64,000 bases of DNA from Owenia fusiformis (Eukaryota > Annelida > Polychaeta > Sabellida > Oweniidae). The stretch spans positions 12,724,931-12,788,930 of the forward strand of contig CAIIXF020000003.1 in NCBI GenBank assembly GCA_903813345.2. Reading direction: 5' to 3'. Shown in pieces: positions 1 to 10,244 of this stretch. The notes below the pieces were generated by a model. The model did no database searches, was not told the DNA's origin, and saw only the letters and a program-made list of their open reading frames with translations. Position 1 is the first letter of the stretch. Every line of letters begins with the position of its first letter. Both the position numbers and the translations under genes were made by a program.

Positions 1-146
1 CGTTCTAATTGTAGAACGTGATGACCAAGATAACATTTTGAGCATGTTTCTAAGTTCTAGAGGACCTACTCGTTCGAGTACGTTCGATGAAGTTTGTAAA
101 TAGACCCCAAACGGTTCTAAGTACGTCCGTACTCAGTTTAAAACTA
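1..146 (+). repeat. Fragment of the CTATCACACC-tipped DNA element
   Basis: This stretch matches the right-hand part of the element copies at 14310-15115 and 15747-16450, including the segment that begins with an inverted TTCTAATTGTAGAA motif and runs through the repeated ACGTTC/ACGTCC spacing. It lacks the terminal GGTGTGATAG end, and it is cut on the left by the window border. It is a truncated copy with no coding capacity. Confidence 0.6.
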
Positions 147-242
147 TATAAAATATATCATTTCTAGATGAAAGTAATGCACAAAGTAGTTGTTTGTCTT
201 TATTATTACTTTTGGATCACCCCTCGTAGCTTGATTACAACT

Positions 243-960
243 ACCGGTTACCGGATTAACCTATCAATTTTCGTTAAGCTTGTATTCGCGAATGCAACGC
301 TGGGCTTCCGGCTACGGGATTATCAATGTTCATAAAGCTTGTATTCGCGAACGCAATGTTCGGCTTCTAGCTACCGGATTAACCAATCAATTTTCACTTA
401 TCTTGTATTCGCGAATGCAATGTTCGGCTTCAAGCTACCGGATTAACCTATCAAATTCAATTAAGCTTGTATTCGCGAATACAATGTTCGGCTTCCAGCT
501 ACCGGATTTATCTACCAATTTTCATTAGCGAATGCAACGTTCGGCTTCTAGCTACTTGAATAACCAATCAATTTTCACTAAGCTTGTATTCGCGAATGCA
601 ATGTTCGGCTTCAAGCTACCGGATTAACCTATCAATTTTCATGAAGCTTGTATTCGTGATTGCAATGCTCGGCTTCAAGCTACCGGATTATAACCTATGC
701 ATTTTCATTAAGCTTGTATTCGCGAATGCAATGTACGGCTTCCAGTTACGGCATTAACCTATGCATTTCCATTAAGATTGTATTCGCGAATACAATGTTT
801 GGGTTCCAGTTACTGGATTAACCTACCAGTTTTCATTAAGCTTGTAATCGCGAATGTAATGTTCTCGGCTCCCGACTACCGGCTTAACCTATCATTCGCC
901 ATTCGTGTCTGACTGAGCGTGTATATATTCGCGAATGCAATTTACACCTGTCGGCTTCCA
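243..960. repeat. Tandem array of ~60-63 bp units, about 11 copies
   Basis: Each unit carries the palindrome ATTCGCGAAT, then a GCAATGTTCGGCTTC block, an AGCTACCGGATTAACC block and ATCAATTTTCATTAAGC. Units recur near 283, 343, 403, 468, 587, 649, 717, 779 and 842, with one shortened copy near 527. Units differ by scattered substitutions, so the array is not recent. Reading frames over it are by-products of the period. Arrays of this kind often sit inside non-autonomous transposons, and the hairpin just downstream supports that reading. Confidence 0.8.
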
Positions 961-967
961 AATACAT

Positions 968-1055
968 CTACTATTTTATGAGCAACTCATCTAATTATGA
1001 ATAGAACCTGCCACTATTCAATTCATATTGAAATGAGTTGATCATAAAATAGTAG
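968..1055. repeat. Inverted repeat (hairpin) at the edge of the 60-bp array
   Basis: The 23-bp arms 968-990 and 1033-1055 are complementary except at one position and are separated by 42 bp. Short outer arms (GTCGGCT near 949, AGCCGAC near 1066) extend the fold. An inverted array-type unit with ATTCGCGAAT follows near 1085, so the array appears to be mirrored across the hairpin. Confidence 0.7.
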
Positions 1056-1099
1056 GTTAATTGGGTAGCCGACAACCGAAATAAGCATTCGCGAATACA

Positions 1100-1849
1100 A
1101 GCTAAAAGCGTGCTGCCTCATTTGTAAAAGGACTTAAGTGATTAACAAATTGCATTCGATATGTTGGACGAAAATGCAATCATTGCCTTAGACTCCTAGC
1201 ACACGTTATTCCACCATGACTTGTACGTTGATTATTTACTTTAATAATGATGTTTTTCAGTCTTTCAGTTATCAGGCAAAATGTCTACAAAAATACTCGT
1301 TTTTACTTTCAACAGAGTTTTTACATGAAGGTTTTAATAGTACTTTATTAGTATTTTAGTCACACGTTGTAGTAATTGCTGCAGATACCTTTAAAGATGA
1401 TGAAACGCTGATTAACCTATTAGCCAGACGATCCAAGCGTTAGATCTTCAATCACCTTGCACGAATAGGATTGTGTACGTTGTCAGCAAATCACTATTAG
1501 TGTTAAAATACCGCACCTCAATCAGATTTATACTGTACTCAATCATCGCTTATCACGACATTCGTTTTATGTATTTTCTCTAAATAATTGGAAAATATTT
1601 CTTGGAAAACCATGCCAATGTTGCCCTAACGTACAATCTTAATTTATTATTGGGAAAAATGAGATGCTGACATAACTGATCAGATATCCAAGATTTAAGA
1701 CTCGGAATGTCCACATTTGTTAGGTTTTAAAGGCAAAATAAGATCGATAGGGAGTGATAGTATTGCAAGTAACAAGTAAACCTACCGATATATTTTTACA
1801 GTCTCAGATACATAATATCTCACAAAAGATCCACCATTTGTTATCAGTT
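1100..1849. other. Gene-free AT-rich stretch
   Basis: No open frame of useful length, no splice-linked exon, and no inverted or tandem repeat stood out between the 60-bp array and the palindromic element that starts at 1850. Confidence 0.5.
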
Positions 1850-2383
1850 CACTGGTGATCCACTCGATTACGCTGGTTACCGAAACGGTTCGTTTTGGTA
1901 ACAAAATGTCGGAACGTCGAAGGTACGATTTTTCTTTTTTCCTTCAATTTACGCTGTAGGCAGAATCCCCACGATGTTTTTCTCACAAACGTGTATCAGT
2001 ATCATATGTTTTAGAAAATGTTCATGTTTGCGAAAAAATAGCTCAGAAGACAACGGAATCGTCGATTTACTTCCTCACTTAAGTTAAATAAACGGTTTGG
2101 GTTAAAAGTGCAGATCTTAACTGTTTTTCGAAAAACCGTTTATGTAACTTAAATGAAGAATTAAATCGACGATTCTGTTGTCTTCTGAACTATTTGTTCG
2201 CACATATGTACATTTTCTTAAACATATGATACTGCTACACGTTTGTGTTAAAAAATGTCGTGGGAATTCTGCCTACAACGTGTGAAATAAGGAAAAGAGA
2301 AAAATCGTACCTTCGATGTTCCGACATTTTGTTACCAAAACGAATCGTTTCGGTAACCAGCGTAATCGAGTGGATCACCAGTG
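1850..2383. mobile_element. Palindromic MITE, 534 bp, CACTGGTGATCC tips
   Basis: The two halves are reverse complements over most of their length, folding around a centre near 2120. The ends read CACTGGTGATCCACTCG and its complement. The flanks CAGTT (1845-1849) and CAATT (2384-2388) look like a 5-bp target duplication with one later change. There is no transposase, so it would depend on an enzyme encoded elsewhere. CAC-type tips with a 5-bp duplication resemble Transib; this superfamily call is an inference. Confidence 0.75.
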
Positions 2384-2409
2384 CAATTGGTGAAATTCAA
2401 AGTGCAAAA

Positions 2410-3200
2410 TTGAGAAAAAATGTTTAAATTCTCGTTGTTTGATCAATTATCGCCCATAGCTGATTTCAGGTTTCTTTTAATTCTTATCAAATAAATTCTG
2501 TATACGTCCAGATAGAAGTGTTCAGACACCCACTAGTAGCCACAGATAATGGCCTGTCTATGCCTACAGTTGTTAAAACCTTTCTGTAAAGTCATGACCA
2601 TGCAATCTCTTTGGTCGAAAGATGGAATGAAGACAAAAGTAGTTCACGTTGCGTGAAACAAATGGATTCAAAACGAGGGAGAGTTCAAAGGGGACACAAG
2701 AATCCACTTTAACACACAACATGTCAAATCCAAATCAAAGAAGACAACAAGAACACTTCAATTATCGGAAATATGTCCTTTTAGCTTGCCATTAGTGAAA
2801 TTACCATCACATCAATAAATCAAGTTTTACGTATACATACAGATAATAGTATTTTAAGTATTTTGAAGGAATGATTGCAGAAGCTACGTGACACCCCGGA
2901 GCACATTCCAATGTCCGTGACATTTTATTCTATCCGAATCGCCTATTTGACAAACATACTACATTATATTATACAGGCTGTCCGACTTTGGATATATTCG
3001 AGCATTTCTTTGTATTCATTTACAATCGGAACTTAATGTATTTGCATGACATAGCATTAAAAATTGTACAATGTAAATTACCTTCGATGGTGCCTAATGT
3101 AAAATAAATGTAAAAAATATTTATAAAATAATATTTATTAGTCTAATATATTAAGAAAAAATGGAAAACATGCATCAATCAATAACACTTAAACTACAGC
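2410..3200. other. Gene-free AT-rich stretch
   Basis: Between two palindromic elements. I see no exon, RNA gene or clear repeat here. Confidence 0.45.
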
Positions 3201-3212
3201 TAGACCTGGTGT

Positions 3213-3896
3213 AAAGGATTGGTATCGATATGGTGAACTGAATTCAACAATGATTTTCTCTTAAACCAATTATTGAAAACATTCTGTAAAAACACGGTCC
3301 TTTATGTGGTTTTGACTGATTGACAATTTAATGCGAAAATTGTTTATATATATTTTTTATATAAATGTTTTTGTTTACTTTTTTAGTACAACTGTTACTT
3401 ATTCGAATTCCTTTTTACCAAATTTTGAAAAGGAAATAAAATATCTTTCCGAAGCTTGTTGGAAAAAATAGCATATACAACATTTTCTTAGACCTCTCAA
3501 TATTATAGTTATACGAAGGAAATTTTGGTTGATTTAACAAAAAGTACTCAAAAAATTAAAACAAAAAAACAAAATAGGTAAAAATTAAGATAAACCTTTT
3601 ATTTCATTTACAAGATACTTTTTTTAAATCAACCAAACTTTCCTTTGTACAATTACAATATTGAATGACCTAAACACGTTGTGTTTATGTCATTTTGTTT
3701 CATTTCATTCCGAACATATGATACCAATAACAAAAGAAGTGTCTGATGTATATATATTTATTTCAAATTATATTGTTACCATTCAAAAGATGACCATTAA
3801 TTAAATTGAGGATGTGTAAGATTTTCAGAATTTTTTAATGACTGGTTTTAGAGAAACGTGTGTTCAAAAATTTCACCATATCGATACCCATCCTTT
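3213..3896. mobile_element. Foldback MITE, ~680 bp, AAAGGATTGGTATCG tips
   Basis: The left end (AAAGGATTGGTATCGATATG) pairs with the right end at 3870-3896, and inner blocks also pair: TTCTCTTAAACCAATT with the TTTTAGAGAAAC region, and the block before 3540 with the one after 3620. The whole unit is therefore one imperfect palindrome with no reading frame. Terminal flanks do not give a convincing target duplication, so the superfamily is open. Confidence 0.65.
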
Positions 3897-3899
3897 GTA

Positions 3900-5182
3900 A
3901 TGGTACAATTAGATAAAAGACAAAGCAGATAAAGATTGAAAATCAATGTGAACATTGCCTAGAAATTGACACTAAATCGTATGAGTTATAATGGAGTTAC
4001 ACAAGAATCATAATATGATCCAACGAGCTGTTATCTAATGAAAATGTTCCCAGCGTCCTGTTTTCACAACACAAAGGATAAGGAGAGACTCTCTCAGATG
4101 CTACAACCTCCGCCATTTGAAAACCGTCGATGGAATGCTAATATCAATAGTACAATCGGAAAGCTTATTCTGGAAAACCTTTTTAAATTTTTTAAAGAAA
4201 GTAAGGTACAAAGGGTACAGTCCATCTAATGGCAGAAGTGACACATCGCAATCCGCTGTACACTCATTCGCGATGCTAGTTTGGTTTCCTCGCTTTTAAC
4301 TCATGCGTCGCGCTCGTATTCCTAGCGCGATTACATCGCCACGCGACTGTAGTGAGTCAGCGTTTACCTCGCACAGCGTTCGCACTTTTAACGTTCACCG
4401 CCGCCAGCGTTGCTTTCGCTCGTCTAAATGTTCTATCACGTATCAAATCAACTAATCCTATATTGTTTTTCTGTTTGTGAAACAATATGTATTAACATGA
4501 GTGAATCAAGGCAATTTTTCTTATATTCTTTATTTCTACCCACATAAAATATAAAATAGTGCGTACAATAACTCTTTTTAATGGATTTCTTTGGTGGTAT
4601 TACAGTAATATGGACAACACAAAGGACATACAATAATAATACAAATTAATTTAAATATTAACTACCAATAATCTCCATTAATTTACTTCACAGAACACTT
4701 AACATTTCACGGTAATTTGGTTGTTTACTCGAAATATATGTCAAGGAAATCATCTTCTGTAGTCCTAGTTTCTAAAACCTTTTGTCATTTCATGCATCTC
4801 ATTGTCTCTAAAGGGAGATTATATGATTGAATGTTCTCAGCTTTGTTATGTAAAACCTAGTGTTAATCGAATGACTTAAATAGGATTCATAAATACATTT
4901 ATCCTTTACATCACAATATGTTAAGAATAAATGTTTAGCTTTATCTAAATCTGATCGCCATTGCTAAATTGACGTGATGTACCTTTTCCCGGGATCTTGT
5001 AGGTTTCTGGCACATCTAGGTATCTAATCATCGTAAGATCAACGTTGTCACAAGTAATATTGGAAAAGAAACCACGATAGTTGTGATACTTGAGAGTTCA
5101 GATAATGCCTCATGAGGTGCGTATTCCTCTAGGTTCGCTAGGTTTGGTTCAATAGACGATGTGTTGTCACAATATTGTCTCT
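3900..5182. other. Gene-free stretch downstream of the GPCR gene
   Basis: This covers the 3' flank of the minus-strand GPCR gene. A patch at about 4230-4435 is richer in CG dinucleotides and in TCG/GCG motifs than its surroundings, but I could not assign it to a gene or element. A minus-strand AATAAA complement near 4537 is a possible poly(A) signal for the GPCR transcript. Confidence 0.4.
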
Positions 5183-6214
5183 TTATGCTGTTTGCATGCC
5201 AGGTTTACAACAGATCAGCCTAACGACACCTTTCTTGAAATCTTGAAACTGAATCGAGTACAGAAGTGGGTTAACTGCGCAGTTGCTAAAAACTGCAGCG
5301 GCAGCAAAGTTGTAGAAGTCGCCTTGTAGTGAAAGTGGAACCCCAGACAGAAAGAGGAAATCAAATATCTGCTTTGGTGAGGTACAAATTACATTAAGAA
5401 GTGCAACTAAAATCAAGGTTTTGATGGTGTTGCGTCGAGCCTGTATCAGGTTAAGACGTCGCAGATCCGACGCTGCACCGACGTTTAAATTTGTGTTGGT
5501 ATGCAGAAACCAAGCCATTCTCCCATAGCAAACAGCCATGATGATAAGTGGAATGTACCACATGATCACAAAATTACAGTAACTATAAATGTTTTGGATC
5601 AAAAGTCTTGTACGAAATGTAGCATACACACCACATTCACCATCGCGATAAGTTGTACTTATAGCTAGAGCTGAGAAAAATGACGGTCCAATGAGCCAAA
5701 CCAATCCGAGAATAACCTTTGTCTTCCCTTTTGTGAAAATGCGTTTGTGCTTGAATGGGTACACCACTGCGATGTATTTCTCCAGCGTCATGGCAATAAG
5801 GTTATAGGTTGAAGTCGACACCAATGCCCAAACGAGAAAATGCGACTGCACCACGACGCAAACGAAATGCGCAACTACTCCATTTGAGCTGACAGGGATG
5901 ATATCAATTAAATAAGTCATAATTATCGCTAAAGAGGATAATAAATCGATAAATGATTGATGAATTATGAATTTGTTTGTTGTCTTTGAACAAAGATACT
6001 TAAGGCTGAGCATTACTATTAACACGTTGACGTTCCCGATCGTTCCGATCGCACCAATTGCCACATACACAATTCGCATTGTTTTGCTGGCTCCAGTATC
6101 AAAACCTGTACCGTTGTTGTTCAATAATTCAGTTTCGTTTCCAACGGTTAAGTTTGTGGTCGTATCAGACATGTCAGAGAGTTGCGGTGCTACGCTGACA
6201 TTCATATCTAGCAC
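5183..6214 (-). CDS. Rhodopsin-like (class A) G protein-coupled receptor, orphan
   Basis: A 343-residue seven-helix receptor for the plasma membrane, encoded in one exon. The N-terminus (1-45) has N-glycosylation sites NVS, NLT, NET and NGT. Helix 1 carries the GN pair at 60-61. Cys119 and Cys194 are placed for the usual helix 3 to loop 2 disulfide. The helix 3 G-protein switch reads LEKY (144-147) in place of DRY, helix 6 has Pro280 without the usual CWxP, and helix 7 ends in NPLLY (315-319). A Cys-Cys pair at 335-336 could be palmitoylated. The tail is short. The layout resembles the peptide-receptor branch and the lineage-expanded orphan receptors of invertebrate deuterostomes. Ligand unknown. 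I chose the first ATG because it precedes the glycosylation cluster. Confidence 0.93.
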   Translation of the reverse strand: MLDMNVSVAPQLSDMSDTTTNLTVGNETELLNNNGTGFDTGASKTMRIVYVAIGAIGTIGNVNVLIVMLSLKYLCSKTTNKFIIHQSFIDLLSSLAIIMTYLIDIIPVSSNGVVAHFVCVVVQSHFLVWALVSTSTYNLIAMTLEKYIAVVYPFKHKRIFTKGKTKVILGLVWLIGPSFFSALAISTTYRDGECGVYATFRTRLLIQNIYSYCNFVIMWYIPLIIMAVCYGRMAWFLHTNTNLNVGAASDLRRLNLIQARRNTIKTLILVALLNVICTSPKQIFDFLFLSGVPLSLQGDFYNFAAAAVFSNCAVNPLLYSIQFQDFKKGVVRLICCKPGMQTA

Positions 6215-6559
6215 TGGGGTTTTCTGATATCAAGTGTATGATGTAACAGTGGTACACTGCAGGTATGGCGAAGAAGGGTAGTAGCTGATGAATTCGCAAA
6301 TGTGTCAGTTTGTTGGAGTGGTAAGCACAATCTACAAACATTAATTAAATTTCTTTTACATCATATTCTTGTTGATTTGTAATGTGTACGTGTAGGTCCC
6401 TATCAAAACTTTAAACCATCTTGACTAATATTGCAAATTCATCAAGTGTTATGAAAGTGTAATGTGATACGCAAACGAGTTTAAAAATGAAAAAGTAGTT
6501 GGTCGGAAAAGGGGACAGCTAATCAAAAGCGCAGAAAATGTAGTTCTGAATTTAAATAT

Positions 6560-9370
6560 TAATTCTTATTGAAAATCCCATGGTACAAAAATATATGTAA
6601 AACAGGACAATTCTTCAAATTTAGAAATGCCAGCAGCATTACTTTTCTTTAAGATTTATAACAACTTATGGGAGTTTAATAATAGTTTGTTGACTGATCC
6701 GGAGTATAACCTGAAAATAAAACGATGCATTAACGAATTTAAACTCAAACATGGAAACCTAAACAATAAAGGTATTTTGTGGGAATTAATTAAATTGGAC
6801 ATCCGTGCCTCTACAATCACCGAGTATTCAACACACGCGGCAAAACTGCGTAAAGAAAATATTTCTAAATTAAAATCGGATCTTGATTCCCTCGAACTAG
6901 AAATGAATAACCATAACGTAAACGTAAACGATGAAACCAAAGAAAAGTACTTTACAACTAAGTCAGATGTCGAGAGCATGAGTTATGTAGTGTACATGTA
7001 TGCCCAGGTTAGCAGCCATATTGAAAACATAAACCAGTCAGCCTTATTTTCATCACAAAGGTTAAGTTTTAGTGGTGAGCCCACACTCCCACAACAATGA
7101 TATTTGCAGAGAAGCTACTTTACAGTCTCTGCATTATAAAAGTTTCAATATCTTTTTTGTGGGAGAATGGGCTGATGGTTAAATTTTCAACGAAAGGAAA
7201 TGAGCACCGTGCTAAAACATGATAACAAAGATTAGCATTGGTAAACTTCATACATAGCTAGATTTTTTAATGTTGTACTCCGAATGCTTGTATGCCATAT
7301 AATAAATGTTCCATATAATAAATTCTATGTAATGATACGTTTTGATATCATTTTGATGGTAAACATAGTGTGTACCCATATTCAGACAGCCTTGTGATAG
7401 GGGTTCTTACTGCCAATTTTTCAAAGAAACTGAAAACTAATGCCACTTTTTGAAATTGCACACCTCAAGAAAAAAGATTTATCTACAACTTGCAATCGGT
7501 TTTGAAAAAAATGGAAGAATGAGTTTTTTGGGAAAAGTCTAAGTTGACCAATAGTCTGTTAAATGGACCTGTTCTTTGCACTAAAGCAATAGCCAATAGA
7601 ATCAGGAAAGTTTTGCCAACTATAATTAATCTTGACCAAACATCTTATATTGAGGGATGATATATTGGGGAAAACATACGACTAATCAAAGATATGATAA
7701 ACTATACATCCAATGAGAATATTTCAGGTATTCTTCTCCCAATAGGTTTCGAAAAAGCGTTTGATTCAGTTAATTGGAAATGCATCGAAAAAGTCCTTAC
7801 CCTTTTCAACTTTGGGGAAATGTTAATAAAATGGGTTAAAACTTTTTACAAAAATATACAATCTTGCACTTCAAATAACGGGTATGAATCTAGCATGTTT
7901 TTCCAACTCGTGGTGTACGCCAAGGTTGCCCTCTATCAGCTTACCTTTTTATTATCGTCGCCGAAATTCTAGCAACGTCCATATGACAAAATGTCAATAT
8001 AAAAGGTATAAATGTTAACAATTTCGAGATAAAAGTATCCATGTTTGCGGATGATACTACATTGTTCCTAAAATCCATAGACTCAACCGAACAAGTACTC
8101 AACTCTTTAAAATCCTTTTCGGAAATTTCTGGGTTGAAAGCAAATCTAAATAAAACCGAAGGACGATGGTTGGGAGCCTTTAAAAATGACCCCCCCCCCC
8201 CCTTTATACAACCGCATTGTCAAACCTCCAAAATTCAAATAAACAATGATAAGTTTAACGCCTTAGGAATATGGTTTAGTCATGATATGAACGAAAGAAA
8301 CGACTTAAATTTTTCTTCAAAAGTAAAAACAATAGAGAACCTTTTCAAAATCTGGAACTGGAGAACTTTAAGCTTGATTGGAAAAAATATAATAATCAGA
8401 GCTCTTGCAATATCAAAACTAACATACCTTGCATCAACCATTCTCTTTCCAAACAATATCATCGAACAAGTGCAAAACCTTATTAATTATTTTATGTGGA
8501 ACGGCAAACCACCCCTAATTAGCAATTATACGACAATAGGAGAAATAAAAAATGGAGGAATCAAATCAATCCATTTCGACTCGCAGATAAAAGCGTTACA
8601 AATACAATGGGTGAAGAGATTATATAATAACGACGGGGCCAAATGGAAAGTTTCCTCCTATAAATTATTGCCTAATCTCGACTCAAAAGAAATTTTTCAA
8701 GCAAAATTCGAAGATGATGCCCTTAATAATTTTCGAGCTTTTTATCTCTCAATTATGAAAACCTGGTGTAAAGTTCACAACGATAAACCCTATGATAAAA
8801 CTACAATAATAAATGAAACAATTTGGAACAATAAATGGTTAACAATAAATAATGGAACGGTAAATTACAAATTAAATACCTTGTAAAAGAAAATGGAGAA
8901 CGACTAGGATACGATGATTTCATCCAAAAGTACAATATCACTACACCTTTTGTGACATATTATGGAATAACTCAACGGCATGCTATCCCAAGAAATTGGA
9001 AAACGCTTTTGCGAAATGAAAATGAAAATATTAAAATTCTAGGTGCAAATGACATTCAAGTAAAAAAATCGATTATAAATATAAAACACATCAACACAAA
9101 ACGAATATACTAGTATATTGTAAAATATATTTTTAAAGAACCAACGGGGAAACGATACTTCAATGAAAAATACAATCTCTCCGAATATGAATTATGGAAA
9201 TCAACGTTTAGATTACCCTTTGAAGTTGCCCGTGAACCAAAAATACAAAGCTTTCAATATAAATTCTTATTAAACTTAACGCCATGCAATTTATTTCTGT
9301 TTAATAAAAAAAATCTCTGCATCAAACTTATGCAACAAATGTAACCTTGGCCAATTTGACGATACTGTGC
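6560..9370 (+). mobile_element. Decayed L1/Tx1-clade LINE, ORF2 remnant without endonuclease
   Basis: 6627-7100 encodes the linker after the endonuclease (WEFNNSLLTDPEY, IKLDIRASTITEYS). 7590-7970 encodes reverse transcriptase motifs (ANRIRKVLP, then YIGENIRLI, then FEKAFDSVNW). 8041-8886 opens with the FADD box (FADDTTLFL) and continues with the thumb and C-terminal region (FMWNGKPP, KNGGIKS, KALQIQWVKRLY). Remnants with ELWKSTFRLPFEVA and a Cys motif reach about 9370. The frame is broken between these blocks by stops and shifts, and the first Asp of RT box A is Gly (IGFEKAFD). A run of C at 8191-8202 inserts prolines. The 5' part is missing, as expected for target-primed insertion. Confidence 0.85.
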
Positions 9371-9429
9371 GAGCTGTGAAATACGCAATGGTATATTTGA
9401 TCACACTGGCACTGAATCGGCCAATTCAA

Positions 9430-10236
9430 TTACACGCTTTCTAGCAATGATATAATAATATACATATATTTTTTGAAACCTTAAAAATTAATGCAAATAG
9501 CTTTCAATAGTTCCACGTTCTTAGCATTTATGTCTACTCACTCGTGTTTTACTCACCCGTGTTTCACTCACTTGTCCCTGGCTGATTAGTTCTGATGGTG
9601 GACAAGTTGTGTCCTGGCTTAAATATGAAAGTTGGGCACTTCGTTTAGCACTCATCTGTCCGATTTAAGAATTATCAATATATTTAAAAATATGATTTCG
9701 CCATGAACATGTCAAAGTATATAATGTTAAATACATGTTTATCATATCATTAGTTCTGAAGTGTCACAAAAGTGACACTTCAGTACAATACATATATAAA
9801 AATGTGATTTCGCCATGTGATGTTTTACATGTTTATATCATTAAGGGAAATTCATTGTCATGTACTGAAAGGCTCGCGCGATAAAAACAACGGATACTGC
9901 CCGTCAATGTAACCTGATAATGTCAAGTGCACATGGAATGTGGCATGAGCGAACATTTCACTTAAGTGGGGTAGTGACCGATGAAGGGCCAAACGGAAAG
10001 GGTAAACTAGGTGCAGGTGTCAAGCCAATCGCACAGCTTCGGGCATCGAATTCAGACTGGAGAATAGTCAGAGTTGGTATAGGCATGGCAAAACACTCTT
10101 TGTTTATTTTTAGGAGACCCTTTGACAAATTATTATATACACGTTGAAAAGTAAATGTAGGGTGCGAGAATTATATTATAATATAAATCTAACTCTGATG
10201 AAGGACCTACGGTCCTGTGCTCACACAGAGTAGAAC
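9430..10236. other. Gene-free stretch with a short direct repeat and a small palindrome
   Basis: Two related blocks containing ATGATTTCGCCATG and ACATGTTTATATCATTA-type sequence lie near 9690-9760 and 9800-9845. Between them is an inverted motif, GAAGTGTCAC facing GTGACACTTC (9758-9782). No exon was recognised. The open frame at 9920-10147 has no family resemblance I can name. Confidence 0.45.
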
Positions 10237-10244
10237 CTTTAGAG

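Noticed and set aside
243-960. Possible CRISPR array
   Set aside because: The repeats are contiguous ~60-bp tandem units without unique spacers, and the DNA is animal.
6627-7100. Stand-alone host gene of 157 codons
   Set aside because: Its sequence is the linker region of an L1/Tx1 LINE and leads into reverse transcriptase motifs downstream.
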